DNA from: a virus
Virus record (IMG/VR): IMGVR_UViG_3300032086_004532
Coordinates: 1-64,000 of that record
Reading direction: 5' to 3' (one strand)
DNA: 64,000 nucleotides
In this document: in pieces, positions 51,401-57,772 of the stretch
Position numbering within the stretch: the stretch's first letter is position 1
How the letters are laid out: every line of letters begins with the position of its first letter
Made by a program: the position numbers and the translations under genes
The notes under the pieces: model-generated
Databases searched by the model: none
The model's input: the letters and a program-made list of their open reading frames with translations, nothing else
What the model was told of the DNA's origin: nothing

Positions 51401-52449
51401 GTAAACCGCTGGTTCTCGGCGATTGCCTGAGTCCCGTACAGAAACTGCCAGAAGTTCAGGTCGATTGAACCGCCGTCGCGAATCCGACGATTACCGTCTC
51501 TGCCCTTGTTTTCAAACATCGAGAGCAGGAACATGTACCTGCCGAGGATGAAGCTCATCCCAGAGCAGATGACATCGGACCCACCTGCGCCGGTAATCTT
51601 GTCCCGCTGCATCTCGGGATCTCCGAAGCCCACGACCTCGATGTTTCGGATGCCGGGGAACTCAGAGAACAGACGCGCACGGATACCGCGCCGAGTGTTG
51701 AGACTGCGCTCAGTCAGCGCGGTCTGAGTCCGAGCGAGCAGCTCCGGACCGGTCTCTTCATCCGAACCATTGCTGAACCCGACCAGATTTGTCACTCGGA
51801 TGGCAGAGCCGATACCCGATACCGTGCTGATCTGTTCTGGCTCGATGTTGAAGGCGTCGCCTACATCTTCTGCGATCACGCCAATATCGACATAGTAGAG
51901 CTGGCCGGAACGCTGGGCAGCCACGATTTCGGGACGGAAGAACTGGGGCGTGATTGGGAAGAAGCCCAGTCCGCCCGCGTCAAAACGGACATCGGCAAGA
52001 ATGGAGACGAATGTAGGATTCGCGAAGAAGATGCGGACGGTGCCCGTGGCACGAGAACCCGTCTTGCGAGTCACAAAGAAGTTGGCCGCAAGGTCTTCGG
52101 CATCTACCGTTCGCATCTGCTCCGCGTTGCGAACAGACTGCCCCGTGCGGATGATCTGAATCTCGCGCTTGAACGCTTCTAGCATCAGCTGCAGAGGGCG
52201 TACTACAATATCGACGATGGCATCGCCGTTCTGAGCGGAGATCGAAGGGAACTCTTGGCGAAGGCGGGTAATCAGGAAGTCTTCGATGTCTGTATCGAAC
52301 GGGTCAATAGACAGCGCCTCAAAGACAGGGGCAACAACCTGCCCATAGATCGACCCGTTCTCAGACAGGTCGAGCGTGGGGTCGTATGCCTCGAGACGCT
52401 CAACGAGGAGGTCCCGGATCTGGGAGGCCTGAGTTCCGGTGTTTGCCAT
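45451..52449 (-). CDS. Baseplate J/gp47-like protein, greatly enlarged (2332 residues)
   Basis: The first 300 residues match the baseplate J pattern: helical start, SENGSIYGQVVAPVFEA, then DLAANFFVTRKTGSRATGTVRIFFA, LADVRFDAGG, a PITPQFF strand and LLARTQTALTERSLNTRRGIRARL followed by the FPGIRNIEVVGFGDPEMQRD segment. Typical J proteins are 300-500 residues. Here roughly 1900 further residues follow, made of beta modules including GVTRGMTLTIID-SPDSGTYKIMDV and RPGDYVFIEEGDGASGYRITEV, plus an EPEDVLDVSELEKFLHS segment near the C-terminus. AGAGGAA precedes the ATG. It would ring the hub as a baseplate wedge and support fibre attachment. The J call is firm for the N-terminus. Confidence 0.82.
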   Translation of the reverse strand: MANTGTQASQIRDLLVERLEAYDPTLDLSENGSIYGQVVAPVFEALSIDPFDTDIEDFLITRLRQEFPSISAQNGDAIVDIVVRPLQLMLEAFKREIQIIRTGQSVRNAEQMRTVDAEDLAANFFVTRKTGSRATGTVRIFFANPTFVSILADVRFDAGGLGFFPITPQFFRPEIVAAQRSGQLYYVDIGVIAEDVGDAFNIEPEQISTVSGIGSAIRVTNLVGFSNGSDEETGPELLARTQTALTERSLNTRRGIRARLFSEFPGIRNIEVVGFGDPEMQRDKITGAGGSDVICSGMSFILGRYMFLLSMFENKGRDGNRRIRDGGSIDLNFWQFLYGTQAIAENQRFTVEEVLYESSGDLEGIPTIYLLRLNQAPEVDAPPGAMIPGLLPAVFASAYDRAEIRISGIPGGITNPDDADEIVVRDDQVHIGGHYDVFVRPSQSSSTSSVLSSASSEVSVLEGTTLCTISKDEIPATLKEYGALENKVNARLRLTFSRSSVPVFIEGEVIRLYNSSTATKEMDTGAIAVDVNNTDQYIDLVGNTRDNEWTQYTEIIGESSGAIGTITSVEQTLWADYGVTRGMTLTIIDSPDSGTYKIMDVQGPELVLDSAMTVLGSDYRFRVVDEVVVDAFEPRAPLYPFAGQAANDLDMVIGSATVRTSVDLISYGATEGATIEVLDGPNVGVYEITGFDAALRGRAPILDTVMPSTDANASFRLFAAGSGLSRPLVRVSPQGMVVQDAQGQSTGYAVPPALPVGARAVESFSGARESYRGLNGFVMPDAGQNWAPTSHVRLVAYDVDSATGAVSNGSGLRSPDGTILQADMKTITQYSGRPGTCITDECLPSDDDYVAVITLAQDASGTSGHALQNHLSINLPTEVTDFLGEIRSWLTSLTEDFGLGDDFRSFFDLFAPFTLDPIDASHSIIAQYEILIPKALFDNCNNTFIAAPEFDWKGAFSDETTFVRAMEDYNNGELRNTPAALSRAKSGDILTVSHGANAGSYVIDKVYTYKLYHGGSIVTADSSSGTPDYLDDRVAYTFAIVKIKNEFPVNPYQGLSDFFPASTSSGGLSLSGPTFNVSASVSTGPTAGDTVNPWEIVQESFTWLFKTLDSAGYTVPSELVVSPESVLKKITAGFFDDYVVGSPTAEQIARLYFTEPTSVTAYGPSACLGYSWNEEVTEAASITGAVVTLPLTSAAGKTLTCIIEKGLSRETLTATVSAEISETTDIEELQTLLQDALDTSEGRVLVTVTGVQTSRISAFGGLPIPSVTVTLTSVVQGEGTYLSAVAGDAEDGFRHLGFTDDGIPFYEAYLNLGSAAYAVDSLDRTQTEFRATVTVLLGSATFAGSVGTIGNPSIGDTVTQGSTNATIRGVIYSTADGVVTLLVDATLNTADAVTINGTAVSAPSSVSAASTFTEIDIAGATAEGGAPPTGTTHVDPQIDDPTQWASSPALLLADLSEATPTSIYAGLGGLSGTEITEFIKKCVIDRFVGGLTSYPSFEFSEIGSTVFGTFDFSLSFEAVDSATGIDLSMTLTPGDSGFLQSIEFARSTGSSNGNWVTTGSTATLNASSTAATFDSVNYADLELSGSSTSGTTTISWGGVPGTKEEATSLYSAASYVTPSHGILDHHVICRELNALEFVRVGSGGNDVVQFFVPETIPPGTAITVGGSATVAVRYLSPLDSATLAAPLVGVASLSAVAPTLQRFFEIESVDYGTSSPGELQERMHHPHAPTLLSVPSGAEELLFTATATELPQQVFPGATREGRTLPNELPRDSALGAHYAEATAFKVLPSDPLLPSFLTGGVRAGSDFLHVYEQRRLLETATTGSESVPAKQDRVVAVTMQVGSSVLRIPSLNYGSSEFSFLSPSSDLDTDTVRPGDYVFIEEGDGASGYRITEVGDTYISIDSPMPITTRHIYRSGNEGSIEETDTFTDLNAPFIQDDVGRYLTMYLSDYPGVDGSYQILSVSSDGATVTLDRDAFPVTETGIHWSVVKAPIDEVEESSIDGGSELVGVRPIRIYSGVPSQWRVVYVHASTERSSSYLLCAYDGGMLKTPYEQQRNLETYGPIRGYKQPYEVVRPHVVHMSSTEMKAQGTENGLYYMDLRAQSLGGRPVYNLPKDTILTPVFGTYESDGYRMQVVDPLYSYSAAEQCKIYFSPSFLPDDLDDTLENRIPLNGAGFLVTHEFSSDVGRVQALLSSNLNRILCADPLARHFLPSFVYLDISATGGNRAKMALEIANYINGLEPEDVLDVSELEKFLHSNNVGSYRHPIILQIVTHDLDRRRVLTRSTDRIGNVENDFNGSHRTTFYIPGTPVTTDTAGIGQERILVSSEVNNG

Positions 52450-52457
52450 GGATTCCT

Positions 52458-53096
52458 CTAAAGCACGACGCCCGCGACGACGCTTGAACCGCTCTCTGCG
52501 ATGAGGCGTAGCCTAACATCCAGGGCGGTATCTCTGGCGCTGTATTCCGCGGTAAGAACTTGCACAGAAGAGAGCTTCTCTTCTGGCGAAAGGTCGATGC
52601 GATCGGATTGATCCTCGAGTATTTGCGACACTGCCGTTTGTACCTTCGTAGCCACAAGTGCCCCAACTGCCGTAGCCGCTACAGGAATCGGGCCCAGAAG
52701 ACTAAGAAGACCGCCACCCCGGTTGGGCGCAAAGATGTCTCGAGAGGGAGAGGTCAGCAAGATCTTCAAGAAGCGCTGAACCAAGTAGGTTGATGCGTTG
52801 AGCATCGTAGAGGGGACTGCCGACTCGAAGGAAATGACCGTGCTGCGGGCGCCATCTACCTCCGTCTTCAGAACGCTGACACTGCGGATAGGGGTAGCAA
52901 ACTGGGTACTGGGGACATCTGCAAGGATTCTCGTGCTGCTGAGAACCACGAATGTCGGGGACTTGTCACCATTGATGAGCACGGAAGCCGTGTTCTGGAA
53001 ATCTTCCCCCTTGATGTCGAGGGACGAGCCGCCAGAAAAGAAGTCGATCGCGGAGACCTTTGCAGTGCTCTGAAAAGCAACGAGAGGGAAATCCAT
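52458..53096 (-). CDS. Baseplate wedge protein, gp25-like, with Ig/IPT N-terminus
   Basis: A 212-residue protein. Residues about 10-90 look like an IPT/TIG-type Ig domain (SAIDFFSGGSSLDIKGEDF, SVLINGD, ADVPSTQF). The remainder resembles phage GPW/gp25: YLVQRFLKILLTSPSRDIFAPNRGGGLLS, a VAT-x-VQTAVSQI helix and the C-terminal DTALDVRLRLIAESG strand pair. The gp25 family normally lacks the Ig domain, so this is a fused form. It immediately precedes the J-like gene, the usual gp25-J pairing of contractile baseplates. Confidence 0.75.
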   Translation of the reverse strand: MDFPLVAFQSTAKVSAIDFFSGGSSLDIKGEDFQNTASVLINGDKSPTFVVLSSTRILADVPSTQFATPIRSVSVLKTEVDGARSTVISFESAVPSTMLNASTYLVQRFLKILLTSPSRDIFAPNRGGGLLSLLGPIPVAATAVGALVATKVQTAVSQILEDQSDRIDLSPEEKLSSVQVLTAEYSARDTALDVRLRLIAESGSSVVAGVVL

Positions 53097-53099
53097 GGA

Positions 53100-53483
53100 C
53101 TACTCCCAAGTAGACAAAAGCTGCTGCAAAGAGGAGATTGCTCCGCCAGGGGAAATTGGCGTGCCCATCAGCGCCGCGCGAAGGCCCCGGATCCTTTGAA
53201 GTTTGCCCGAAGTCGCGCGAGTAGGCAATGTGCCAGTGGAGTAAGTCGTGGTAGCCGTCCCTGCACTGGGGAGCCCAGGAATCTCTACGATCTCCTTCGC
53301 CTCTGAGTCGATACGTAGCACCTCATCTTCGATGCTGGTCACGATTGTCGTGCCTTGAACGAAGTTCGCGTACTCCTCCGACGCCACTTCAGTCAGCGCG
53401 GATGTGATCAGGTTAAGCACCTGTGCGGCAGTCTCTCGGGTCTGGGCCCTACGCTGCAGGGCGGAACGGTACGATCCCTTCAC
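53100..53483 (-). CDS. Hypothetical baseplate-cluster protein
   Basis: A 127-residue protein, helical for the first 50 residues (RRAQTRETAAQVLNLITSALTEVA), then a beta pair (TTIVTSIEDEVLRID) and a flexible Thr-rich loop, ending in a helix. No family was recognised. It overlaps its upstream gene by 4 bases and is 3 bases from the gp25-like gene, so it is likely a small baseplate component. Confidence 0.6.
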   Translation of the reverse strand: MKGSYRSALQRRAQTRETAAQVLNLITSALTEVASEEYANFVQGTTIVTSIEDEVLRIDSEAKEIVEIPGLPSAGTATTTYSTGTLPTRATSGKLQRIRGLRAALMGTPISPGGAISSLQQLLSTWE

Positions 53484-54823
53484 AGCGCACTCCGGAGGTT
53501 GGTGACAAACCGGCCGAGTGCCTCGTCAATGCCGGCGATCGAAGAAGATGCTCCACGAGGGTCTTCCTCAAAGAGGGCAGTAATATCCCCGCGCAAGATC
53601 TTCTCGTCTGCGGCGAAGAAGCCTTCGTCCCGGAACAGATCCCGAAGCCGATCAATCGTGGCGGTAGCGGCGGGCGGCTCCTCTACATTTAGCGCCCGCA
53701 AAGCAGCCAGCGCGTCCGTAGAGTCATCCACATCGGTTCCCAGTACTGACAAGGAGTGCTGTGCGTCAACGGTCAGAGGGGCAATCAGTACGGCTTGGCC
53801 CGCAATCCGCGCCGCAGCCTTACTCGCGTCTGGACGGCTGTGCAAAGACAGAGGCCTGGTCACTTGCTGCGCGCTGATGTCGAATACGAACTGCACGGCA
53901 TCCGAGAAGGCCCTGAAGGTCGCATACCCCGGGTCCGCGATGAACACTGACTCCACAGAGGTCACCTCATCTGCCACCGTCACCGAGCTCTCTGCTACGG
54001 CAGACACCGCCGTCTGTACACCGCCTATGTTGATCACATCACCGACCTGGATACCGAGCAGGGCGGGGCTGGTGTCGAAGGTCAGAGTGGTCCCAGAAGC
54101 CACAACACCGAAGGGGAACGGGATCGAGAGGTCTTTATGGAGCTGGTAGCGAATCGAGGGAGAACGCGACATGGACTCGAGCGAGCCGATAGACAGGGCA
54201 ATCTCCACTGCCCGATCCATTGAAGGCGTCTGCTGCGCGGCTTGAAACAGCTTCTCGTACACGGGGCCAGTTGCCACAGATTCAAGCAGGGACAGGGACT
54301 GGCCCTCAAAGGCTGCGACCGACAGGATTGAGCGCACATCAGACAGGCGCAGCTCGACTTCACGCTGAATGGCTGACAGGCGATCAAGGGTGACCGGCTC
54401 AGTAGACCTTCTTCTGCGGACAGACTGCTGTGTGATGCCCCGGAGCGCCGAAGCGGCCTCCGACTTCAGCGCGGACAGCGGCACCTGTGTGCCGTTGATC
54501 CGCTTCTGAACCAGCGTGCGGAGACCTTCCGCATTGTCTTCGAGGTCTGCTTCCGGGCCTTCGATGAAGTCTGAGATCAGGGAGACCAGCTTGCACAGCA
54601 GTCCGTGGATGTTGGACATCTCCTGCAGAACTGTGCCTCGATGCCGGGCCTTCATGTAGTTGAGGATGCCGGGCTCGCTCATCAGCAACTGGGCAGCGGC
54701 AGCTCGAGTCTGGTCCCAAGTCTGCCGACGCTCCTCATACCCTACGCGCGGAGCGTCCTCCCGCCTCTTGATCGAGAGGCGAGACGCTACAAGGTCGTCG
54801 CTAAGGGTAATCTTGGAAGACAT
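53480..54823 (-). CDS. Hypothetical baseplate-cluster protein with one beta module
   Basis: A 447-residue protein. The first 230 residues are mainly helical with a basic RRRRST segment near residue 138. Residues about 240-300 contain the dispersed module (TTLTFDTSPALLGIQVGDVINI, then VTVADEVTS). The last 120 residues are helical again. The mix of a helical shell and a single inserted beta unit suggests a structural scaffold or tail component. It ends with a 4-base overlap into the next gene and shares one base with its upstream gene. I cannot name a family. Confidence 0.6.
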   Translation of the reverse strand: MSSKITLSDDLVASRLSIKRREDAPRVGYEERRQTWDQTRAAAAQLLMSEPGILNYMKARHRGTVLQEMSNIHGLLCKLVSLISDFIEGPEADLEDNAEGLRTLVQKRINGTQVPLSALKSEAASALRGITQQSVRRRRSTEPVTLDRLSAIQREVELRLSDVRSILSVAAFEGQSLSLLESVATGPVYEKLFQAAQQTPSMDRAVEIALSIGSLESMSRSPSIRYQLHKDLSIPFPFGVVASGTTLTFDTSPALLGIQVGDVINIGGVQTAVSAVAESSVTVADEVTSVESVFIADPGYATFRAFSDAVQFVFDISAQQVTRPLSLHSRPDASKAAARIAGQAVLIAPLTVDAQHSLSVLGTDVDDSTDALAALRALNVEEPPAATATIDRLRDLFRDEGFFAADEKILRGDITALFEEDPRGASSSIAGIDEALGRFVTNLRSAL

Positions 54824-55719
54824 CAGGTCACAGTCACCGTGATGGTATCGAATGTGACAGATACCTCAGGAGTGCGCGTAGCAGCAGTAAATGGTGAGCT
54901 GAAGGAAATCGTGCAAGAGCCGGCAGAGACTCCCTCAATGGTCAGGATTCCCTCGCTCAGGGACACAGTAGCCACATCCGTGTCGCTGCTTTCCACAGAC
55001 ACGAGGCCTGCAGCGTACTGCGTGGACGTTTCCGTGGTGTACGGCGTGGTTCTACCGCTGGAAAGAACTGCAGACACCGAGACGGTCGTAGACGCATCCG
55101 CAGCCACAGACACGGTACTGCTGCCCAGATCTACTCGAGCAACGTAGGGCCAGATCAAGTCTGTAAAACCCGCCGAGCTCGTATCAGGGACATGAACGGG
55201 AAACACCGTGTTGCCATAGGACTCGACTACCGCGTCGTAGATACAGTTGCGGAGCAAGTCGAACTCGAAGTACCCATCAGAGTCAGAGACCGCAATGACC
55301 TTTTCGTTGCCGGTAGCCATACCTCCGCTGATACGGATCTTGTCGAGGAGCATGAACTCAGCCGTGACTTCAGGCAGATATTGTCCAGCAGCCCCGATCA
55401 CATAGCCACTGATACGACAGAGGTTTGTCTGGGTAGCTGGGGGGCGAGTATCAAGATTATCTCCCGACACCTCGAACTCAGAATCCTCCGTGACCTCAAC
55501 GCTGAGTTTCTTCGCAAAACTAAAGCCCTGCTTGAAGAATCTGACCCAGTAAGTCGCCAGAGGAAGCTCAAAAGTCACTTCCCCAGAAGAGTCGGTATCT
55601 CCGCTGTCAATGAAGGTCGCGCCATCAGATGAGAACACGAAAACCGTGACTGCGGTGACGGGCGTAGCCTTCGTGGCATCGCTCGCGTCATAGGTGTAGA
55701 GCGTGACTGATGCCATCAC
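54823..55719 (-). CDS. Multi-domain Ig-like tail protein
   Basis: A 298-residue all-beta protein with three apparent domains: a carboxypeptidase-regulatory-like sandwich (about 15-85, VFVFSSDGATFIDSGDTDSSGEV), a second similar one (about 100-190, CRISGYVIGAAGQ and SDSDGYFEFDLL), and a C-terminal Big2-type Ig domain (about 215-298, SSDTDVATVSLSEGILTIEGVSAG). Ig-like domains decorate phage tails and can bind cell-surface sugars weakly. It shares a base with the next gene's start and overlaps the previous gene by 4 bases. Confidence 0.75.
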   Translation of the reverse strand: MMASVTLYTYDASDATKATPVTAVTVFVFSSDGATFIDSGDTDSSGEVTFELPLATYWVRFFKQGFSFAKKLSVEVTEDSEFEVSGDNLDTRPPATQTNLCRISGYVIGAAGQYLPEVTAEFMLLDKIRISGGMATGNEKVIAVSDSDGYFEFDLLRNCIYDAVVESYGNTVFPVHVPDTSSAGFTDLIWPYVARVDLGSSTVSVAADASTTVSVSAVLSSGRTTPYTTETSTQYAAGLVSVESSDTDVATVSLSEGILTIEGVSAGSCTISFSSPFTAATRTPEVSVTFDTITVTVT

Positions 55720-56381
55720 GACCTCCGAGGCAGTTCGGTGAGCTCAAGCTCTTGTACCTCAAGGAGATCGTCCCCTTGTGCGGCAAGCTCAAAGATGTCG
55801 ATCGTGGACTGGTCGGGAATGGTGACATTTCGCACCAAGGAAGTCCCAGAGATTGCGAGAAGTCCCGTAATACCTCGGACAACAGTAAAGGACACTGCCC
55901 CGGTAGCGTCTGATACCGCAGTCACATCTCCTGCAACGAATCCCACACCGGTGAGTCGCGAATCTTCCGTGTTTGGCGTAAACCGAACATAGACGCCCTG
56001 CTTGTAGTCTCCAGCTGCGTCAATGAACGTGCCGGTAAGTGTGCAGGTATTGCTTGACCCTACATCGGGCGCATCGGGGACATCGACCTCTGATGCCTCC
56101 GTTAGCGCAAAGATGGTGTCCGTTGACGAGTAATCGGTTCCCGAGACCGTGAACTCCCACAGCAAAGAGTACTCTCCCGCTGTCGCAGGGGTCCAAGCTG
56201 CCTCGTAGACTCCGGTGCTGGAATTGGTCGGGCTTGTGATCGTTTCTACGACCGCGGCATCTTTACTGATCGTCAGAGTCGGGGCTGAATCCGCATTGAT
56301 CAAGTACGCGCTTCCGCCTTCGGTCGTGAACTGGATCGTAAGTATTGAGGTCGTTTCCTGACCTACTGCTTTGAACGCCAT
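55716..56381 (-). CDS. Ig-like tail protein
   Basis: A 221-residue beta protein. The N-terminal half (SILTIQFTTEGG, TLTISKDAAVVETIT, GVYEAAWTPATAGEYSLLWEFTVSG) has the GxYxxxWTPxxxGxY signature of a bacterial/phage Ig-like sandwich, and the C-terminal half (CTLTGTFIDAAGDYKQGVYVRFTPN) resembles a regulatory-like beta domain. It is part of a run of three adjacent Ig-type genes and overlaps the next gene by 4 bases. A surface or fibre-attachment role is inferred. Confidence 0.7.
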   Translation of the reverse strand: MAFKAVGQETTSILTIQFTTEGGSAYLINADSAPTLTISKDAAVVETITSPTNSSTGVYEAAWTPATAGEYSLLWEFTVSGTDYSSTDTIFALTEASEVDVPDAPDVGSSNTCTLTGTFIDAAGDYKQGVYVRFTPNTEDSRLTGVGFVAGDVTAVSDATGAVSFTVVRGITGLLAISGTSLVRNVTIPDQSTIDIFELAAQGDDLLEVQELELTELPRRS

Positions 56382-56794
56382 CAGGAGCTCCTGACCGAAA
56401 AGGCGAGGGTGCCGGCAGTCCCTTCAATGATCTTTGGCACTGAGGTAGAGGTGCCGCCCTCGGATGGGTTTTCTGTGATTACAGAGGTGGATGCAGCTTC
56501 GGTAGCCGACGCGGTTGCGGCATAGAACCGAGAGACTGTCGTTCCCTGGATCACATTACTGGAGTCTCTTGCGACATACTGTACGAAGTACCACCCGGCC
56601 GAAGCCGGGGTGTACGTGCCGGTATACACCTTTCGATCATCGGTGCTGAACGCCGACTTTTCGGTCAAAGTCACATCAGAAGACGAGTCATCTTCCGCAA
56701 AAACAACCGATGCGGTAACTGCAAGGCCCGTTGAGTCCGAGAAGAACGACAGCACAAACTCTTCGCCAGTGTGGGCTGAAGTAGAAGAGATCAT
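56381..56794 (-). CDS. Small Ig-like tail protein
   Basis: About 137 residues from the ATG at 56794, which has AGGAG 7 bases upstream and overlaps the previous TGA (ATGA); a longer start at 56821 lacks this fit. It contains the pattern VYTGTYTPASAGWYFVQYVARDS, nearly the same as in its downstream neighbour, and a Ser/Thr/Ala-rich linker. Two adjacent genes with the same sandwich suggest duplication. It is likely structural. Confidence 0.65.
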   Translation of the reverse strand: MISSTSAHTGEEFVLSFFSDSTGLAVTASVVFAEDDSSSDVTLTEKSAFSTDDRKVYTGTYTPASAGWYFVQYVARDSSNVIQGTTVSRFYAATASATEAASTSVITENPSEGGTSTSVPKIIEGTAGTLAFSVRSS

Positions 56795-57282
56795 GCAGAG
56801 ACTCCTACGCCACCCAGACAAGATGCGGTACCGCCGTACACTCCGTTGACAACTCGGAGAGGGGCGAACTTCTGCCCGTCAAAGGCGGCACAAAAGGTTC
56901 TTTGGATGGAGTTCGAGACAAATATACCATGCAGGTGAAAGACATACTCTCCAACGTCGATGATCTTCCCAGGGATGCCCAGCAAGATCTGCGACTGCTG
57001 CTGCGGAGTGTGCTCGCCCTCCCACTGTTTTTGCGGGATGGGGTCTCCTGGAAGAAAGACCATATACGCGAAGCAGTCTTCTTCTGGAAGAAAATGAGTT
57101 GATATTTCCTTTCCAGTGGGGTCGTTTGACAGCTGGCTGGGGACTGCACTGAAGGAGTCCTCACCTGTGCGAACAAAACGAATAAGGCTCGCAACCACTG
57201 CAGCGGAGCGAGCCTCTCTTCTTTTTACGCAGCCGTCAAGAATCTGGCTGCTCATTTTTAGGGCTTCCCAGTCCAGACGCAT
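56791..57282 (-). CDS. Hypothetical tail-operon protein
   Basis: A 163-residue protein. An ATG at 57282 has AGGAG just 3 bases away, and a second in-frame ATG at 57255 has a better-spaced GGAA; I keep the longer form. It starts with a helix (ILDGCVKRREARSAAVVASLIRF), has a middle with several prolines, and its C-terminal half is strand-rich (KIIDVGEYVFHLHGIFVSNS, FAPLRVVNGVYGG). No family was recognised. The stop overlaps the next gene's start, and it lies at the upstream end of the Ig-like run. Confidence 0.6.
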   Translation of the reverse strand: MRLDWEALKMSSQILDGCVKRREARSAAVVASLIRFVRTGEDSFSAVPSQLSNDPTGKEISTHFLPEEDCFAYMVFLPGDPIPQKQWEGEHTPQQQSQILLGIPGKIIDVGEYVFHLHGIFVSNSIQRTFCAAFDGQKFAPLRVVNGVYGGTASCLGGVGVSA

Positions 57283-57640
57283 CGTCTCCTACCTCTGCGG
57301 CCTTTGCCAAGGTGGCAGCTAGCTGTTCCGCAGCAGTCTTTACGTCGTTGAAGACAGATCCGCCACACTGCGCAATGATTGAGGGAATCATGTGCTTTGG
57401 GATATCCAGACCAACCGAGTAGTTAGCCAGCAGAATACCCAGTACGCTGATGATCTTCTCATACTGATGGCGAACCAGGGGAGGATACTCATTCCCGAGA
57501 AGGTCATAGAGCTGGCCAGTCTCGCTGTTGTAGATGGCTCGCTCTCCCGCAGGATCGGCTACTACGGCTGAAACTGCTGCCTTGAGGGAGGTACGAGCAG
57601 ATTTTCCACCGCCTACAAACTTCCATACACGCTTTGCCAT
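57236..57640 (-). CDS. Hypothetical protein after the fibre terminator
   Basis: A 134-residue protein that follows the terminator of the 630-residue gene, so it must have its own promoter in 57641-57721; GGAG lies 9 bases before its ATG. An N-terminal basic segment (AKRVWKFVGGGKSART) is followed by helices, including a central one (YEKIISVLGILLANYSVG) that is hydrophobic enough to resemble a membrane helix. The C-terminus is Ala-rich. It overlaps the next gene by 47 bases. Function unknown. Confidence 0.6.
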   Translation of the reverse strand: MAKRVWKFVGGGKSARTSLKAAVSAVVADPAGERAIYNSETGQLYDLLGNEYPPLVRHQYEKIISVLGILLANYSVGLDIPKHMIPSIIAQCGGSVFNDVKTAAEQLAATLAKAAEVGDDASGLGSPKNEQPDS

Positions 57641-57721
57641 TTTCTAGGTGCTCCGTTACAATTTGTGCAGAAGTAGGTGCCTTCCCCAGCACAGTAGCAC
57701 CCAGCCTAGCCCTCGGCAAAC

Positions 57722-57755
57722 AAAAAGCCCCCTCCGGCATCCGCCGGAGGGGGCT
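57722..57755 (-). terminator. Strong intrinsic terminator after the 630-residue gene
   Basis: On the minus strand, AGCCCCCTCCGGC and its complement form a 13-bp stem with a 4-base loop, followed by five T's (A's at 57722-57726 on the plus strand). It lies about 20 bases after the stop of the gene at 57773-59665, separating it from the rest of the tail block. Confidence 0.92.
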
Positions 57756-57772
57756 ACTACTATGCAACTAGA

